A stretch of 64,000 nucleotides of DNA from Stenotrophomonas sp. 57 (GTDB lineage: Bacteria; Pseudomonadota; Gammaproteobacteria; Xanthomonadales; Xanthomonadaceae), in NCBI RefSeq assembly GCF_030291075.1, contig NZ_CP127407.1:2168001-2232000 (forward strand), read 5' to 3'. Shown here piece by piece: positions 35,035 through 43,104 of the stretch; the stretch's first letter is position 1; each line of letters opens with the position of its first letter. Below the pieces are notes generated by a model. That model did no database searches. It was not told the DNA's origin and was given only the letters and a program-made list of their open reading frames with translations. The position numbers and the translations under genes are program-made.

Positions 35035-36308
35035 GCCGCCACCTCGCCCGGTGCGGACACCCAGCGATGCGGTGCGCAGGACTCCAGCGCATCTACTACG
35101 CGGCGGGCGCTGCGGATGCCATCTTCATGGAAGCCCCAGCCCCAGTAGGCCCCTGCGAACCAGGTGTGGCGATGGCCCTGCACGTCTGCCCATCGCTGCT
35201 GCGCGCGAACCGCAGCATGATCGTGCACCGGGTGTGCATAGTGCAGCGTGCGCAGCACCTTGGCAGGGTCGATGGCCTCGCTGCGGTTGAGGGTGACGAC
35301 CAGAGGCGTGCTACTGGGCAGGGCCTGCAGCAGGTTCATGCAGTAGCTGACCGTGCAGGGCGCGGCCGGATCGCGCGGGACATGCGCGTTCCAGGCTGCC
35401 CAGGCCTTGCGGTTGCGCGGCAGCAGCGACGCGTCGGTATGCAGTACCGCTTCGTTGGATTGGTAGCGGATGGCACCCAGCACTTCGCGCTCGACGGGCG
35501 CGGCATCACCCAGCAGGGCCAGCGCCTGGTCGCTGTGGCAGGCCAGGATGACTTCGTCGAACGCCTCGACGCCTGCGGCGCTGTGCACGCGAGCCCCCCC
35601 GGGGATGCGTTCCACCCGCTGCACCGGGCACTGCAGGCGCTCACGCACCCGCCAACGACGGCGCAGTGCATCCACGTAGCGGGCCGAGCCGCCGGTAACG
35701 ACACGCCAGGACGACCGCCCGGTCATCTGCAGCATCTGGTGGTTGGCCATGAACTGGGCCATATAGCGCGCGGGGAAGTCCTGCACCGTGGCGGTGGGCG
35801 ACGACCACAGCGCCGACGCCATCGGCAGAAGGTGCTCTTCAATGAAGGCCTCGCCATAGCGCTGGGTGCGCAGATACTCGCCCAGCGTCGGGCCTTCCTC
35901 CTCTGCCAGCAACAACGGGGCATCCCGGTAGAAGCGGCGCAGATCGGCCAGCATGCCCCAGAAGCGCGGCGATGCCAGGTTGCGGCGCTGGCAGAACAGG
36001 CCATCCAGCGAGGTGGCGTTGTACTCCACGCCGCTGCGCTCGCTGTGCATCGAGAAGCTCATTGTGGTCGGCTGCGACGCCACGCCCAGCTCATCAAACA
36101 GCGCCGTCAACAACGGGTAATGCTGCGGATTGAAGACAATGAAGCCGGTGTCCACGGCCATGCGCGTGCCGTCTATCTGCACGTCGTGGGTATGGGTATG
36201 GCCGCCCAGGTAATCGTTGGCCTCGAACAGCGTCACCTCGTGCCGTTCCTGCAGCCACCAGGCGCTGGCCAGCCCTGAGATCCCTGAACCGATGATGGCG
36301 ATGCGCAT
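35031..36308 (-). CDS. FAD-dependent oxidoreductase (COG2907, amine-oxidase fold)
   Basis: 425 residues. N-terminal FAD site RIAIIGSGISGLASAWWL and FEANDYLGGHTHTH, then DTGFIVFNPQHYPLLTALFDELGV, and C-terminal WFAGAYWGWGFHEDGIRSARRVVDAL. COG2907 proteins were first called NAD/FAD-binding proteins; in Rhodobacter a homologue in the ChrR regulon has been linked to furan fatty-acid formation (Ufa pathway), which is a reasonable hypothesis here but not shown by sequence. One base separates it from the desaturase. Confidence 0.92.
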   Translation of the reverse strand: MRIAIIGSGISGLASAWWLQERHEVTLFEANDYLGGHTHTHDVQIDGTRMAVDTGFIVFNPQHYPLLTALFDELGVASQPTTMSFSMHSERSGVEYNATSLDGLFCQRRNLASPRFWGMLADLRRFYRDAPLLLAEEEGPTLGEYLRTQRYGEAFIEEHLLPMASALWSSPTATVQDFPARYMAQFMANHQMLQMTGRSSWRVVTGGSARYVDALRRRWRVRERLQCPVQRVERIPGGARVHSAAGVEAFDEVILACHSDQALALLGDAAPVEREVLGAIRYQSNEAVLHTDASLLPRNRKAWAAWNAHVPRDPAAPCTVSYCMNLLQALPSSTPLVVTLNRSEAIDPAKVLRTLHYAHPVHDHAAVRAQQRWADVQGHRHTWFAGAYWGWGFHEDGIRSARRVVDALESCAPHRWVSAPGEVAA

Positions 36309-36309
36309 G

Positions 36310-37260
36310 TCAGTACCTCGCCTTTGCCAGCACCCATTCGGGGATGGGCTTGAGTCCCTTGACCAGGCCGAACGCCGCCATCACGCGCAGCCCGTACCAG
36401 GTCAGGTCAATCTCCCACCAGCGGAAGCCCTGGCGCACGGTGCCGGGGAAGAAGTGGTGATTGTTGTGCCAGCCTTCGCCGAACGTCAGCAGGGCCAGCC
36501 ACAGATTGTTGCGGCTGTCGTCCCGGGTCTCGAAGCGGCGACGGCCGAAGCGGTGGGCCAGCGAGTTGATGGTGACCGTGGCATGGAACAGCACGATGGT
36601 GGAAATGAAGAATCCCCACACCAGCAACTGCGGGCCGGACGTGTGCAGGCCCGGTGCCCAGTGCTCCAGTGCTGCACCCAACGCATACAGGCCGGCGGCC
36701 AGCAGCACGGGAATGGCGGTATCGAAACGGTCCAGCCAGCGTAGCTCCGGGAAGCGCGCCAGGTCTGGTACCCGCGACAGATCGGTGGCGAAGGCTTCGC
36801 GGGTCAGGAACCACCCCATGTGGCTGCGCCAGAAGCCGCCTTCGCGGGGCGAATGCGGGTCCAGTGGCTGGTCGGCGTGGCGGTGGTGGTGGCGATGATG
36901 GGCGGCCCACCACAGCGGGCCGCGCTGTACGCTGGAGGCGCCGATCACCGCAAACACGAACTGCACCGCGCGCGGTGCCTGGAAGGTACGGTGCGAGAAA
37001 TAGCGGTGATAGAACGCGGTGATGGCGAACATGCGCACCGCGTAGAGCGCCGCGGCCACGATGACAGCCGTCCATGAGACACCTACCCAGATCACCGCGA
37101 TGCACGCCACATGCATCAGTGCGAACGGCACCGCACGCAGCCAGTCGATGCGGCCCGACTGTTCCGTGCCAACGTCCGCGGCGTCGCCGGTATCAACCCA
37201 ACGCTGCAGGGTGCGCAGCAAGCGCCAGCGTTGACGGGGGAGGGGCGATACAGTGGCCAT
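36310..37260 (-). CDS. Fatty-acid (acyl-CoA type) desaturase
   Basis: 316 residues, membrane di-iron desaturase. The three His boxes are visible: HRYFSH (HX4H), HHRHHHRH (HXXHH type) and HNNHH in EGWHNNHHFFPGTVRQGFRWWEID. Four membrane segments surround them. It introduces an acyl double bond (delta-9 type). It is the first gene of the operon; a sigma-factor promoter motif lies 28 bases before the ATG. Confidence 0.93.
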   Translation of the reverse strand: MATVSPLPRQRWRLLRTLQRWVDTGDAADVGTEQSGRIDWLRAVPFALMHVACIAVIWVGVSWTAVIVAAALYAVRMFAITAFYHRYFSHRTFQAPRAVQFVFAVIGASSVQRGPLWWAAHHRHHHRHADQPLDPHSPREGGFWRSHMGWFLTREAFATDLSRVPDLARFPELRWLDRFDTAIPVLLAAGLYALGAALEHWAPGLHTSGPQLLVWGFFISTIVLFHATVTINSLAHRFGRRRFETRDDSRNNLWLALLTFGEGWHNNHHFFPGTVRQGFRWWEIDLTWYGLRVMAAFGLVKGLKPIPEWVLAKARY

Positions 37261-37287
37261 GGCGGATCTCGGCGGGTGTCGTGTCTT

Positions 37288-37318
37288 CCTGTACGCACCA
37301 GAATGCGCAATGGATGCA
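37288..37318 (-). promoter_or_regulatory. ECF-type promoter of the lipid operon
   Basis: On the minus strand: TGCATCC, 16 bases, then CGTA followed by CAGG. The same motif with the same spacing stands before the sigma-factor gene at 38178. The CGTA -10 is characteristic of ECF sigma promoters. The expected start is about 20 bases before the desaturase ATG. Confidence 0.65.
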
Positions 37319-37341
37319 ACGTGTTGCGGTGAATGTTGGCT

Positions 37342-38118
37342 TCACGTGTTCGTAACAGGGCAGCGGTCGACCAGTGGGCGCGCCCATGCCTGTTGCCACT
37401 CCGACGCGGGGCGTTGCGCGGCAGGAGAGCTGAAGCGCACCGTCACCTGCGGATAGGTGCCGCGTGCATCACGCAGGTTGCTGGTGCCATTGAATTCCAG
37501 AAGGCGCCGATCGGCGCTGGCATAGACCAGGGACAGGCGGGGTGCGATGCCCCCATACCACGTGTCCAGGCTGACCTCGATCGACTGGGCGTCGATGCCT
37601 TGCCAGCGCAGGGCGCCGGTATGCCGCACCTGCACCGGGAAGTAGCGCTGCCGCCCGGGTACCAGGAACGGCATCGACACGCGCTCGCCCTGCATCAGCG
37701 CTGTCCAGTGCAGGCGCACCGCCGCGTCGAATCCCGCATCGATCACCGCATCCGGCGGCAGGTCGAGCCTGCGCTGCCGGGGCGGGCTGGCGGCATCCTC
37801 CTTCCAGACGACGGACACGGCGCCGCTGGCGGCCTCGATCTCGGCCGTCTGGCCACTGCGCCGGTCGAGCAACGTATAGCCACGAGCCTGCGCCAGGGGG
37901 CTGGCCGGCAGGTGCTTGCGGGCGAACGGCTGGCCACCGGGGCACTGGTACAGCACCCAGCGCTCGGCACCCTCGCTCGCGTCGCGGCGCCAGTGAACCT
38001 CGCGGTAGAGGATCCGGCCCTGCGAGGATGTGGCCACGCCCTCGCTGCGGAGCCAAGGGGCCGCCAGCGCGGCGTGGGGCAGGCACAACAACAGCCAGGC
38101 GATGCGCATGGCATTCAT
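37342..38118 (-). CDS. Exported protein of the ChrR-type stress cluster
   Basis: 258 residues from the ATG at 38118 (MNAMRIAWLLLCLPHAALA signal peptide). The mature part is beta-rich with GRILYREVHWRRD, GQPFARKHLPASPLAQARGYTLLDRRSG, PFLVPGRQRYFPVQVRHTG and SLDTWYGGIAPRLSLVYASADRRLLEFNGTSNL, vaguely DUF3108-like. I do not recognise the family with certainty. It is divergent from the sigma gene, and an ECF-like motif precedes it, so it probably belongs to the same regulon. Confidence 0.7.
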   Translation of the reverse strand: MNAMRIAWLLLCLPHAALAAPWLRSEGVATSSQGRILYREVHWRRDASEGAERWVLYQCPGGQPFARKHLPASPLAQARGYTLLDRRSGQTAEIEAASGAVSVVWKEDAASPPRQRRLDLPPDAVIDAGFDAAVRLHWTALMQGERVSMPFLVPGRQRYFPVQVRHTGALRWQGIDAQSIEVSLDTWYGGIAPRLSLVYASADRRLLEFNGTSNLRDARGTYPQVTVRFSSPAAQRPASEWQQAWARPLVDRCPVTNT

Positions 38119-38136
38119 CCGTAAGGGCGGGTCCAG

Positions 38137-38167
38137 GGCATACGGCAAGCGGGGCGGGTTGGATGCG
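38137..38167 (-). promoter_or_regulatory. Second ECF-like promoter, divergent from the sigma operon
   Basis: Minus strand CGCATCC, 16 bases, CGTA. Only the first base of the -35 differs from the other two copies, and the bases after CGTA differ. It points at the exported-protein gene starting at 38118. Confidence 0.45.
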
Positions 38168-38177
38168 CAATCCGGGC

Positions 38178-38208
38178 TGCATCCAGTTGCCCTTCCCGCG
38201 CGTACAGG
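38178..38208 (+). promoter_or_regulatory. ECF-type promoter of the sigma/anti-sigma operon
   Basis: TGCATCC, 16 bases, CGTACAGG. Identical core and spacing to the lipid-operon motif, implying autoregulation. The predicted start near 38215 supports the ATG at 38242 as the true start of the sigma factor. Confidence 0.65.
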
Positions 38209-38241
38209 GGACAGACCTTCACCCGCCCGCCGCACACGCAG

Positions 38242-38865
38242 ATGTACCCTGACGCCAGCAGCACCCTCGCCAACTTCGACAGCGCACGCATCGTGTCCAG
38301 CTCCCAACAGCCCAGCAGCGAGCCGAAAGACTGGGCCGGTGACATGGACGGTGTCGCGCGGCTGCGCGACCGCGACTGTTTCATGCGGATCTACGACCAC
38401 TTCATGGCGCGCCTGTGCGTCTATCTGCGCGGGCTGGGCGCGCCCGAGGCGGTAGCCGAGGAACTGGCGCAGGAGTGCCTGCTGCGCCTGTGGCTTCGAG
38501 CCGCCGACTATGATGCCGCGCAGGGTGCGCTGAGCACGTGGCTGTACCGCATCGCCCGTAACCTGCATATAGACCGCGTGCGTCGCGAGCGCAGCTGGAT
38601 GCAGGTTCAGGTGGCGGTGGAGGACGCCGCCATGATGGACGTGGTCGAACGCAGCAGCGCCGAACAGTTTGCCGACCAGGCCAGGTTGCGCCAGCGCATC
38701 AACGAGTTGCCCGCGGTGCAGGCACGACTGGTGCGCATGTCCTACTTCGAGGCAAAGAGCCACAGCGAGATTGCCGAGGCGCTGGGCATGCCGCTTGGCA
38801 CGGTCAAATCACACCTGCGGCGGGCGTTCCTGCAACTGCAGTCGAAAGTGGGAGGTGCGCCGTGA
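38242..38865 (+). CDS. rpoE: ECF RNA polymerase sigma factor (RpoE/ChrR type, ECF11-like)
   Basis: 207 residues. Region 2: CFMRIYDHFMARLCVYLRGLGAPEAVAEELAQECLLRLWLRAADYDAAQGALSTWLYRIARNLHIDRVRRERSW. Region 4: RINELPAVQARLVRMSYFEAKSHSEIAEALGMPLGTVKSHLRRAFLQLQ. This pattern and the ChrR partner place it near the singlet-oxygen-responsive sigma of Rhodobacter. It overlaps the anti-sigma start by GTGA. The first ~35 residues are Ser-rich and a later start is possible, but the promoter position supports 38242. Confidence 0.9.
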   Translation: MYPDASSTLANFDSARIVSSSQQPSSEPKDWAGDMDGVARLRDRDCFMRIYDHFMARLCVYLRGLGAPEAVAEELAQECLLRLWLRAADYDAAQGALSTWLYRIARNLHIDRVRRERSWMQVQVAVEDAAMMDVVERSSAEQFADQARLRQRINELPAVQARLVRMSYFEAKSHSEIAEALGMPLGTVKSHLRRAFLQLQSKVGGAP

Positions 38866-39533
38866 ATCCGCACCACCATCTGCACGAATCCACCTTGATG
38901 AGCTACGCCGCAGGCGCACTTCCGGCGTCGTTGAGCGTCGTGGCGGGCGCCCATCTGGAGCAGTGCCCGCACTGTCGCCAGCGCCTGCGCGAGGCCGAAG
39001 CGATCGGATCGGTCTTGCTGGAACAGACCCAGCCATCTACGGGCGACCTGCGCCGCGAGCGGTTGCGCGATGCGATGTTGATGCAGCTGGCGACGGACGC
39101 GCCTGCCACGGCCGTGGCGTCGCGCCCCTCTGCAAGAGAGCGGCCCGAAGCCGATCCGGACCACCTTCCTGCTTCGCTTCACCCGTATTTCGGTGCGTCA
39201 CTCAGTGGCCTGCGCTGGCGCTGGATGGCGCCGGGCGTCCACTGCATCCGTGCAGAGCAGATGCCTTCGCTGATCATGCTGAAGATCGCGCCGGGCAAGT
39301 GCCTGCCGATGCACAGCCACGGCCGCAGCGAGCTGACCCAGATCCTGCGGGGCGCATACAACGATGCCCTGGGTTTGTTCGCGCCCGGCGACGTGGCCGA
39401 CCTGGATGAGGACGTGGAGCACCAGCCGGTGACTGCGCCAGGGGTGCCGTGCATCTGCGTGTCGGCGCTGGATGCGCCGCTGGTGTTCAGTGGCTGGTTG
39501 GCGCGGAAGATCCAGCGCTTCGTGAAGCTCTAG
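38862..39533 (+). CDS. chrR: ChrR-type zinc anti-sigma factor
   Basis: 223 residues, GTG start with GGAGG seven bases upstream and overlapping the sigma stop codon. The N-terminal ZAS domain has STLMSYAAGALP and HLEQCPHC (HxxxCxxC), which holds zinc and binds the sigma. The C-terminal cupin has LKIAPGKCLPMHSHGRSELTQILRGAYNDALGLFAPGDVADLDEDVEHQP, the second metal site required in ChrR for the response to singlet oxygen. It releases the sigma under oxidative stress. Confidence 0.93.
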   Translation: MNPHHHLHESTLMSYAAGALPASLSVVAGAHLEQCPHCRQRLREAEAIGSVLLEQTQPSTGDLRRERLRDAMLMQLATDAPATAVASRPSARERPEADPDHLPASLHPYFGASLSGLRWRWMAPGVHCIRAEQMPSLIMLKIAPGKCLPMHSHGRSELTQILRGAYNDALGLFAPGDVADLDEDVEHQPVTAPGVPCICVSALDAPLVFSGWLARKIQRFVKL

Positions 39534-39549
39534 CGGGACGGGGACGGTT

Positions 39550-40242
39550 ATGGCCAAGGCAGACGGATTGCGTGTTCTGTTGACCGGCGCAGCCGGGCTT
39601 GTGGGGCAGGGCGTGGCGTTGGCCTGCCAGCGCTCGCCGCAGGTCGCCCACTTGACCGCGCTGGTACGGCGTCCGGGCAGCCTCAAGGGCGTGGGCAGCG
39701 AGCGGGTCGTGCCGGACTTCCTGCGCATTGATGAGCAGCGTGACGATCTGGCCGACTTCAATGCGTGCTTCTATTGCGCGGGCGCGCCTCCGGTGGGCAC
39801 CGCCGAAGCCGAGTACCGGCGGGTGACGCTGGACACCACGCTGGCCGTGGCCCGCGCGTGGGCGGCAGTGAATCCCGACGGATGTTTCCTGTATGTATCC
39901 GGCGCCGGCGCGGACCCGCAGAGCCGGGTGATGCCGCTGCGGATCAAGGGCGAAATCGAACTGGCGCTGCGCGCGATGCCGGTGCGTACCGTGATGCTGC
40001 GCCCGGGCGGCGTGCGGCCGGTATCGGGAACCGGCACGCGCCACGCGGCGCTCAAGCCCTTGTACTGGGGGGGCGCGCCGCTGATGAAACTGGCAGGCGC
40101 ACTCGTCCCTTCACTGGTCACCAGCAATCTGGCGGTGGGCCAGGCGATGATCGCACTGGCCGGAAGAGAGCATCCGCCTGCCACGGTGGAGTGCGCGGAC
40201 ATCAACCGGATCGCGGCAGGCACGCGTGATCCGGTGGCGTGA
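39550..40242 (+). CDS. NAD(P)-binding epimerase/SDR-like protein
   Basis: 230 residues with an N-terminal Rossmann site LRVLLTGAAGLVGQGVALAC. It has YVSGAGADPQSR and a basic RIKGEIELAL helix, and C-terminal VMLRPGGVRPVSG, features of atypical extended-SDR NAD(P)H-binding proteins. Located 16 bases after chrR, so probably in the sigma regulon, where SDR-like genes also occur in Rhodobacter. Substrate unknown. It ends two bases from the convergent hybrid kinase. Confidence 0.85.
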   Translation: MAKADGLRVLLTGAAGLVGQGVALACQRSPQVAHLTALVRRPGSLKGVGSERVVPDFLRIDEQRDDLADFNACFYCAGAPPVGTAEAEYRRVTLDTTLAVARAWAAVNPDGCFLYVSGAGADPQSRVMPLRIKGEIELALRAMPVRTVMLRPGGVRPVSGTGTRHAALKPLYWGGAPLMKLAGALVPSLVTSNLAVGQAMIALAGREHPPATVECADINRIAAGTRDPVA

Positions 40243-40244
40243 GT

Positions 40245-42644
40245 TCAATGCGCGGCAGTGTCCAGCGCGGTGCGTACCGCCTGTGCAAGGTCACTGCGGG
40301 TAAACGGCTTCGGCAGCAGCGCAGCAAACCGCCCCTGACTACCTACCGCCTCGTGGTCGCGTGGATAGCCCGAAGTGAACAGCACAGCAACTTCAGGCCA
40401 GCGCTCGCGGACCTCGCGGACCAGCTCCCAGCCCGACATCCCGGGCATCACCACGTCGGAGAACAGCAGGTCGACCTTCGTGTCCGGGCGCTCCAGCAAT
40501 CGCAGCGCCGACGGTCCGTCATGCGCCTCCAGTACGCGGTAGCCCAGCAGGCGCAGTGACTCAACTGTGTGCGCACGCACATCGTCGTTGTCCTCGGCCA
40601 CCAGGACGGTTTCCTCACGCGGCGCGTACCCGGCCAGGCCAGACTGCGGCGCACCCGCTTCGCTGGGCAGCGCCAGCGGCGAGCGCGGGAACATCATGGT
40701 GATGCTGGTGCCGGCGCCTTCCATCGAATCGATCAGGACATGGCCACCGGATTGCTTGACGAAGCCGTGCACCATCGACAAGCCCAGCCCGGTGCCGCGG
40801 CCGACCTGCTTGGTGGTGAAGAACGGCTCGAATACGCGCGCCAGCGTGGCTGCATCCATGCCGTGCCCACTGTCGCGCACGCGAAGCATCACGTACTCGC
40901 CGGGTTCGGCATCGGGGAACAGCGCGGCGTAATCGTGGTCCAGATGACTGTTGTCGATCTCGATCACCAGCCGGCCACCGTGGGGCATTGCATCACGCGC
41001 GTTGACCGCCAGGTTGAGCACCGAGGCCTCCAGCTGGCTGACGTCGATCTCCACGCACCAGATGTCCTGGGCGCTGCGGATCTCCAGTTGTACCAGCTCG
41101 CCCAACGCACGCTGCAGCATGTCTTGCATGTCCAGCAGGCGGTCATTGAGGTTGGCCGCCTGGCTATGCAACGGTTGGCGGCGGGCAAATGCCAGCAACC
41201 GTTGGGTGAGGCTGGCAGCACGACCCACGCCCTTCAGCGCATTGTCCAGGGCGCGGCCGACCAACGCGGCCGATTCACCAGCGCGCTCGCTGAGCAGCAT
41301 GGCGTGTTCGACGTTGCCGGAGATGACCGTCAGGATGTTGTTGAAATCGTGAGCGATGCCACCGGTCAGCTGTCCCACGGCCTCGATCTTCTGAGACTGG
41401 CGCAGCGCGTGCTCGGCCTGAAGCCGGGCAGTGGTTTCCACCGCCTCGGAGACCACGGCCGTAACCGCACCGTCTGCGTCCAGCAGGGGACGGAACGAAA
41501 AGTCGAAGCTGCGCCGTCCGGTCGGCAACTCGATATCCAGCGCATGCAGCGAGCTGTGGCCATTCACGGCATCGGTGACGGCCTGACCAACGGTCGTTGC
41601 AACCTCGTCGGTCGTGGCAAACCACGGCGACTGCACATAAGGCTGGCCCACCACATCCTTCTTGTCGGCCAGCACGGCGGCCAGCGAGGCGACGTTGGCA
41701 TCAACCACGCCGCCGGAAAGATCGAGCAGTACCTGGTGCTGGAAGCTGGATTCAAAAATGGCCTGCAGGCGACGCTTGCTGGCCCTCAACTCGGCCGTGC
41801 GTGCCTGCACCTGTCGCTCCAGTTCCTGGTTGTCTTCGCGCAGCGCCAGCTCGGCCTGCTTCAGCAGGGAAACGTCGCTGCCCATGCAGATGTAGCCAAC
41901 CACGCTGCCGTCGGCCGCGTGTTCCGGCACGCAATCCATCTGCACGAATCGTGACTGCCCACTGCGATGGATCAGTTCCACCTGGAGGCTGGTGCGCTCG
42001 CCCTGAAGCACGCGCTCCAGGCTGGGCAACGCGTGTTCGAACGCAGAAATGCCACTGACTTCCCGTGCCGTGCGGCCCAGCAATTCGGCAAGGCTGAAGC
42101 CATGCCAGTCCAGGAACGCCTTGTTGGCAAACCGGTAGCGATGGTCCTTGTCCAGCTGGGCGATCAGTGCAGGAACGGCGTCGGTCACCTGCTGCAACTG
42201 GGCCTGGCTGTCGTTCAGCGCGGCCTGCGCATTGGCCAGCTGGGTGCGCTCGTGCGCCTCCTGCTGAGCGCGGCGGATCGCATCGGGCAAGCGTTGCAGG
42301 CGTTGCTTCACCACATAGTCGCGGGCACCGCGCGTAAGTGCCTGTACCGCCAGCTCCTCGGTCAGCGTGCCGGAGACAAAAATGAAGGGTGTCTGCGGCA
42401 CACGCTCGCGCGCCAGCGCAAGTGCGGCGTCGCCATCGAAGCCCGGCAGGACATGATCGGCGAGGATCACGTCGAACGGCCGGCTGTCGATTGCCTCGAT
42501 GAAGGCGTTCCGGGTCCACAGCCGCTCGGCCTCGAAGTCCAGGCCGGCGCGCTGCAGCTGTGCGGTGATCAGCTCCGCATCGAGCGCACTGTCCTCCAGC
42601 ATGAGGATGCGCAGCCGCTCGCTGCGGCGCGATCCATCATGCAT
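40245..42644 (-). CDS. Hybrid sensor histidine kinase with REC-PAS-PAS-HK-REC architecture
   Basis: 799 residues, no signal peptide or membrane segment, so cytosolic. Order: N-terminal receiver (LMLEDSALDAELI, phospho-Asp in VILADHVLPGFDG), a PAS domain (DAVPALIAQLDKDHRYRFANKAFLDWHG), a coiled coil, a second PAS-like domain (LDLSGGVVDANVASLAAVL), HisKA (AVGQLTGGIAHDFNNILTVIS), HATPase (DSGHGMDAATLARVFEPFFTTKQVGRGTGLGLSMVHG), and a C-terminal receiver (LLFSDVVMPGMSG). It is the last gene of the phytochrome operon and probably integrates that signal. Confidence 0.92.
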   Translation of the reverse strand: MHDGSRRSERLRILMLEDSALDAELITAQLQRAGLDFEAERLWTRNAFIEAIDSRPFDVILADHVLPGFDGDAALALARERVPQTPFIFVSGTLTEELAVQALTRGARDYVVKQRLQRLPDAIRRAQQEAHERTQLANAQAALNDSQAQLQQVTDAVPALIAQLDKDHRYRFANKAFLDWHGFSLAELLGRTAREVSGISAFEHALPSLERVLQGERTSLQVELIHRSGQSRFVQMDCVPEHAADGSVVGYICMGSDVSLLKQAELALREDNQELERQVQARTAELRASKRRLQAIFESSFQHQVLLDLSGGVVDANVASLAAVLADKKDVVGQPYVQSPWFATTDEVATTVGQAVTDAVNGHSSLHALDIELPTGRRSFDFSFRPLLDADGAVTAVVSEAVETTARLQAEHALRQSQKIEAVGQLTGGIAHDFNNILTVISGNVEHAMLLSERAGESAALVGRALDNALKGVGRAASLTQRLLAFARRQPLHSQAANLNDRLLDMQDMLQRALGELVQLEIRSAQDIWCVEIDVSQLEASVLNLAVNARDAMPHGGRLVIEIDNSHLDHDYAALFPDAEPGEYVMLRVRDSGHGMDAATLARVFEPFFTTKQVGRGTGLGLSMVHGFVKQSGGHVLIDSMEGAGTSITMMFPRSPLALPSEAGAPQSGLAGYAPREETVLVAEDNDDVRAHTVESLRLLGYRVLEAHDGPSALRLLERPDTKVDLLFSDVVMPGMSGWELVREVRERWPEVAVLFTSGYPRDHEAVGSQGRFAALLPKPFTRSDLAQAVRTALDTAAH

Positions 42645-43104
42645 TGGGCTGCCCCGTACCGGTGGGACGATGTGGCGGTGGCTGGTTGGTGATGCCCCAG
42701 AACATGCCCAATCCCTGGATCGCGTCGAAGAATTCCTTGAAGTCGACCGGCTTCACCACGAAGGCATTCACACCCAGTTCGTAACTGCGCACGAGATCCT
42801 GCTCTTCGCGGGAAGAGGTCAGCATGACGATCGGGGTGCTGCTCAGCTGCGGATCCCCGCGAACCTGTTCCAGCACTTCCAGCCCGTTGACCTTTGGCAA
42901 CTTGAGGTCCAGAAGCACCACCACGGGGCCACCATGGTTGGCCCCGGCGAACTTTCCCTCGCAGCGCAGGTAGTCCAGCGCTTCGGCGCCGTCTCGTACA
43001 TGGATGACGTCATTCAGCAGCTGGCAGCGCGACAGCGCGGCCAGTGTCAGTTCGGCATCCTTCGGGCTGTCCTCGACCAGGAGGATCGGCCGCAGGTCCC
43101 TCAT
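42637..43104 (-). CDS. Single-domain response regulator (Rcp1-type)
   Basis: 155 residues: only a receiver. ILLVEDSPKDAELTLAAL, phospho-Asp in VVLLDLKLPKVNG, T in IVMLTSSREEQDLV, K in AFVVKPVDFKEFF. This subgroup is the usual partner of bacterial phytochrome kinases. It overlaps both neighbours: four bases with the phytochrome and eight with the hybrid kinase. Confidence 0.93.
   Translation of the reverse strand: MRDLRPILLVEDSPKDAELTLAALSRCQLLNDVIHVRDGAEALDYLRCEGKFAGANHGGPVVVLLDLKLPKVNGLEVLEQVRGDPQLSSTPIVMLTSSREEQDLVRSYELGVNAFVVKPVDFKEFFDAIQGLGMFWGITNQPPPHRPTGTGQPNA

Noticed and set aside
38190-38197. CCCTTCCC as evidence against KOPS polarity
   Set aside because: A single counter-oriented copy lies within the spacer of the sigma promoter; one exception among ten or more sites does not cancel the trend.
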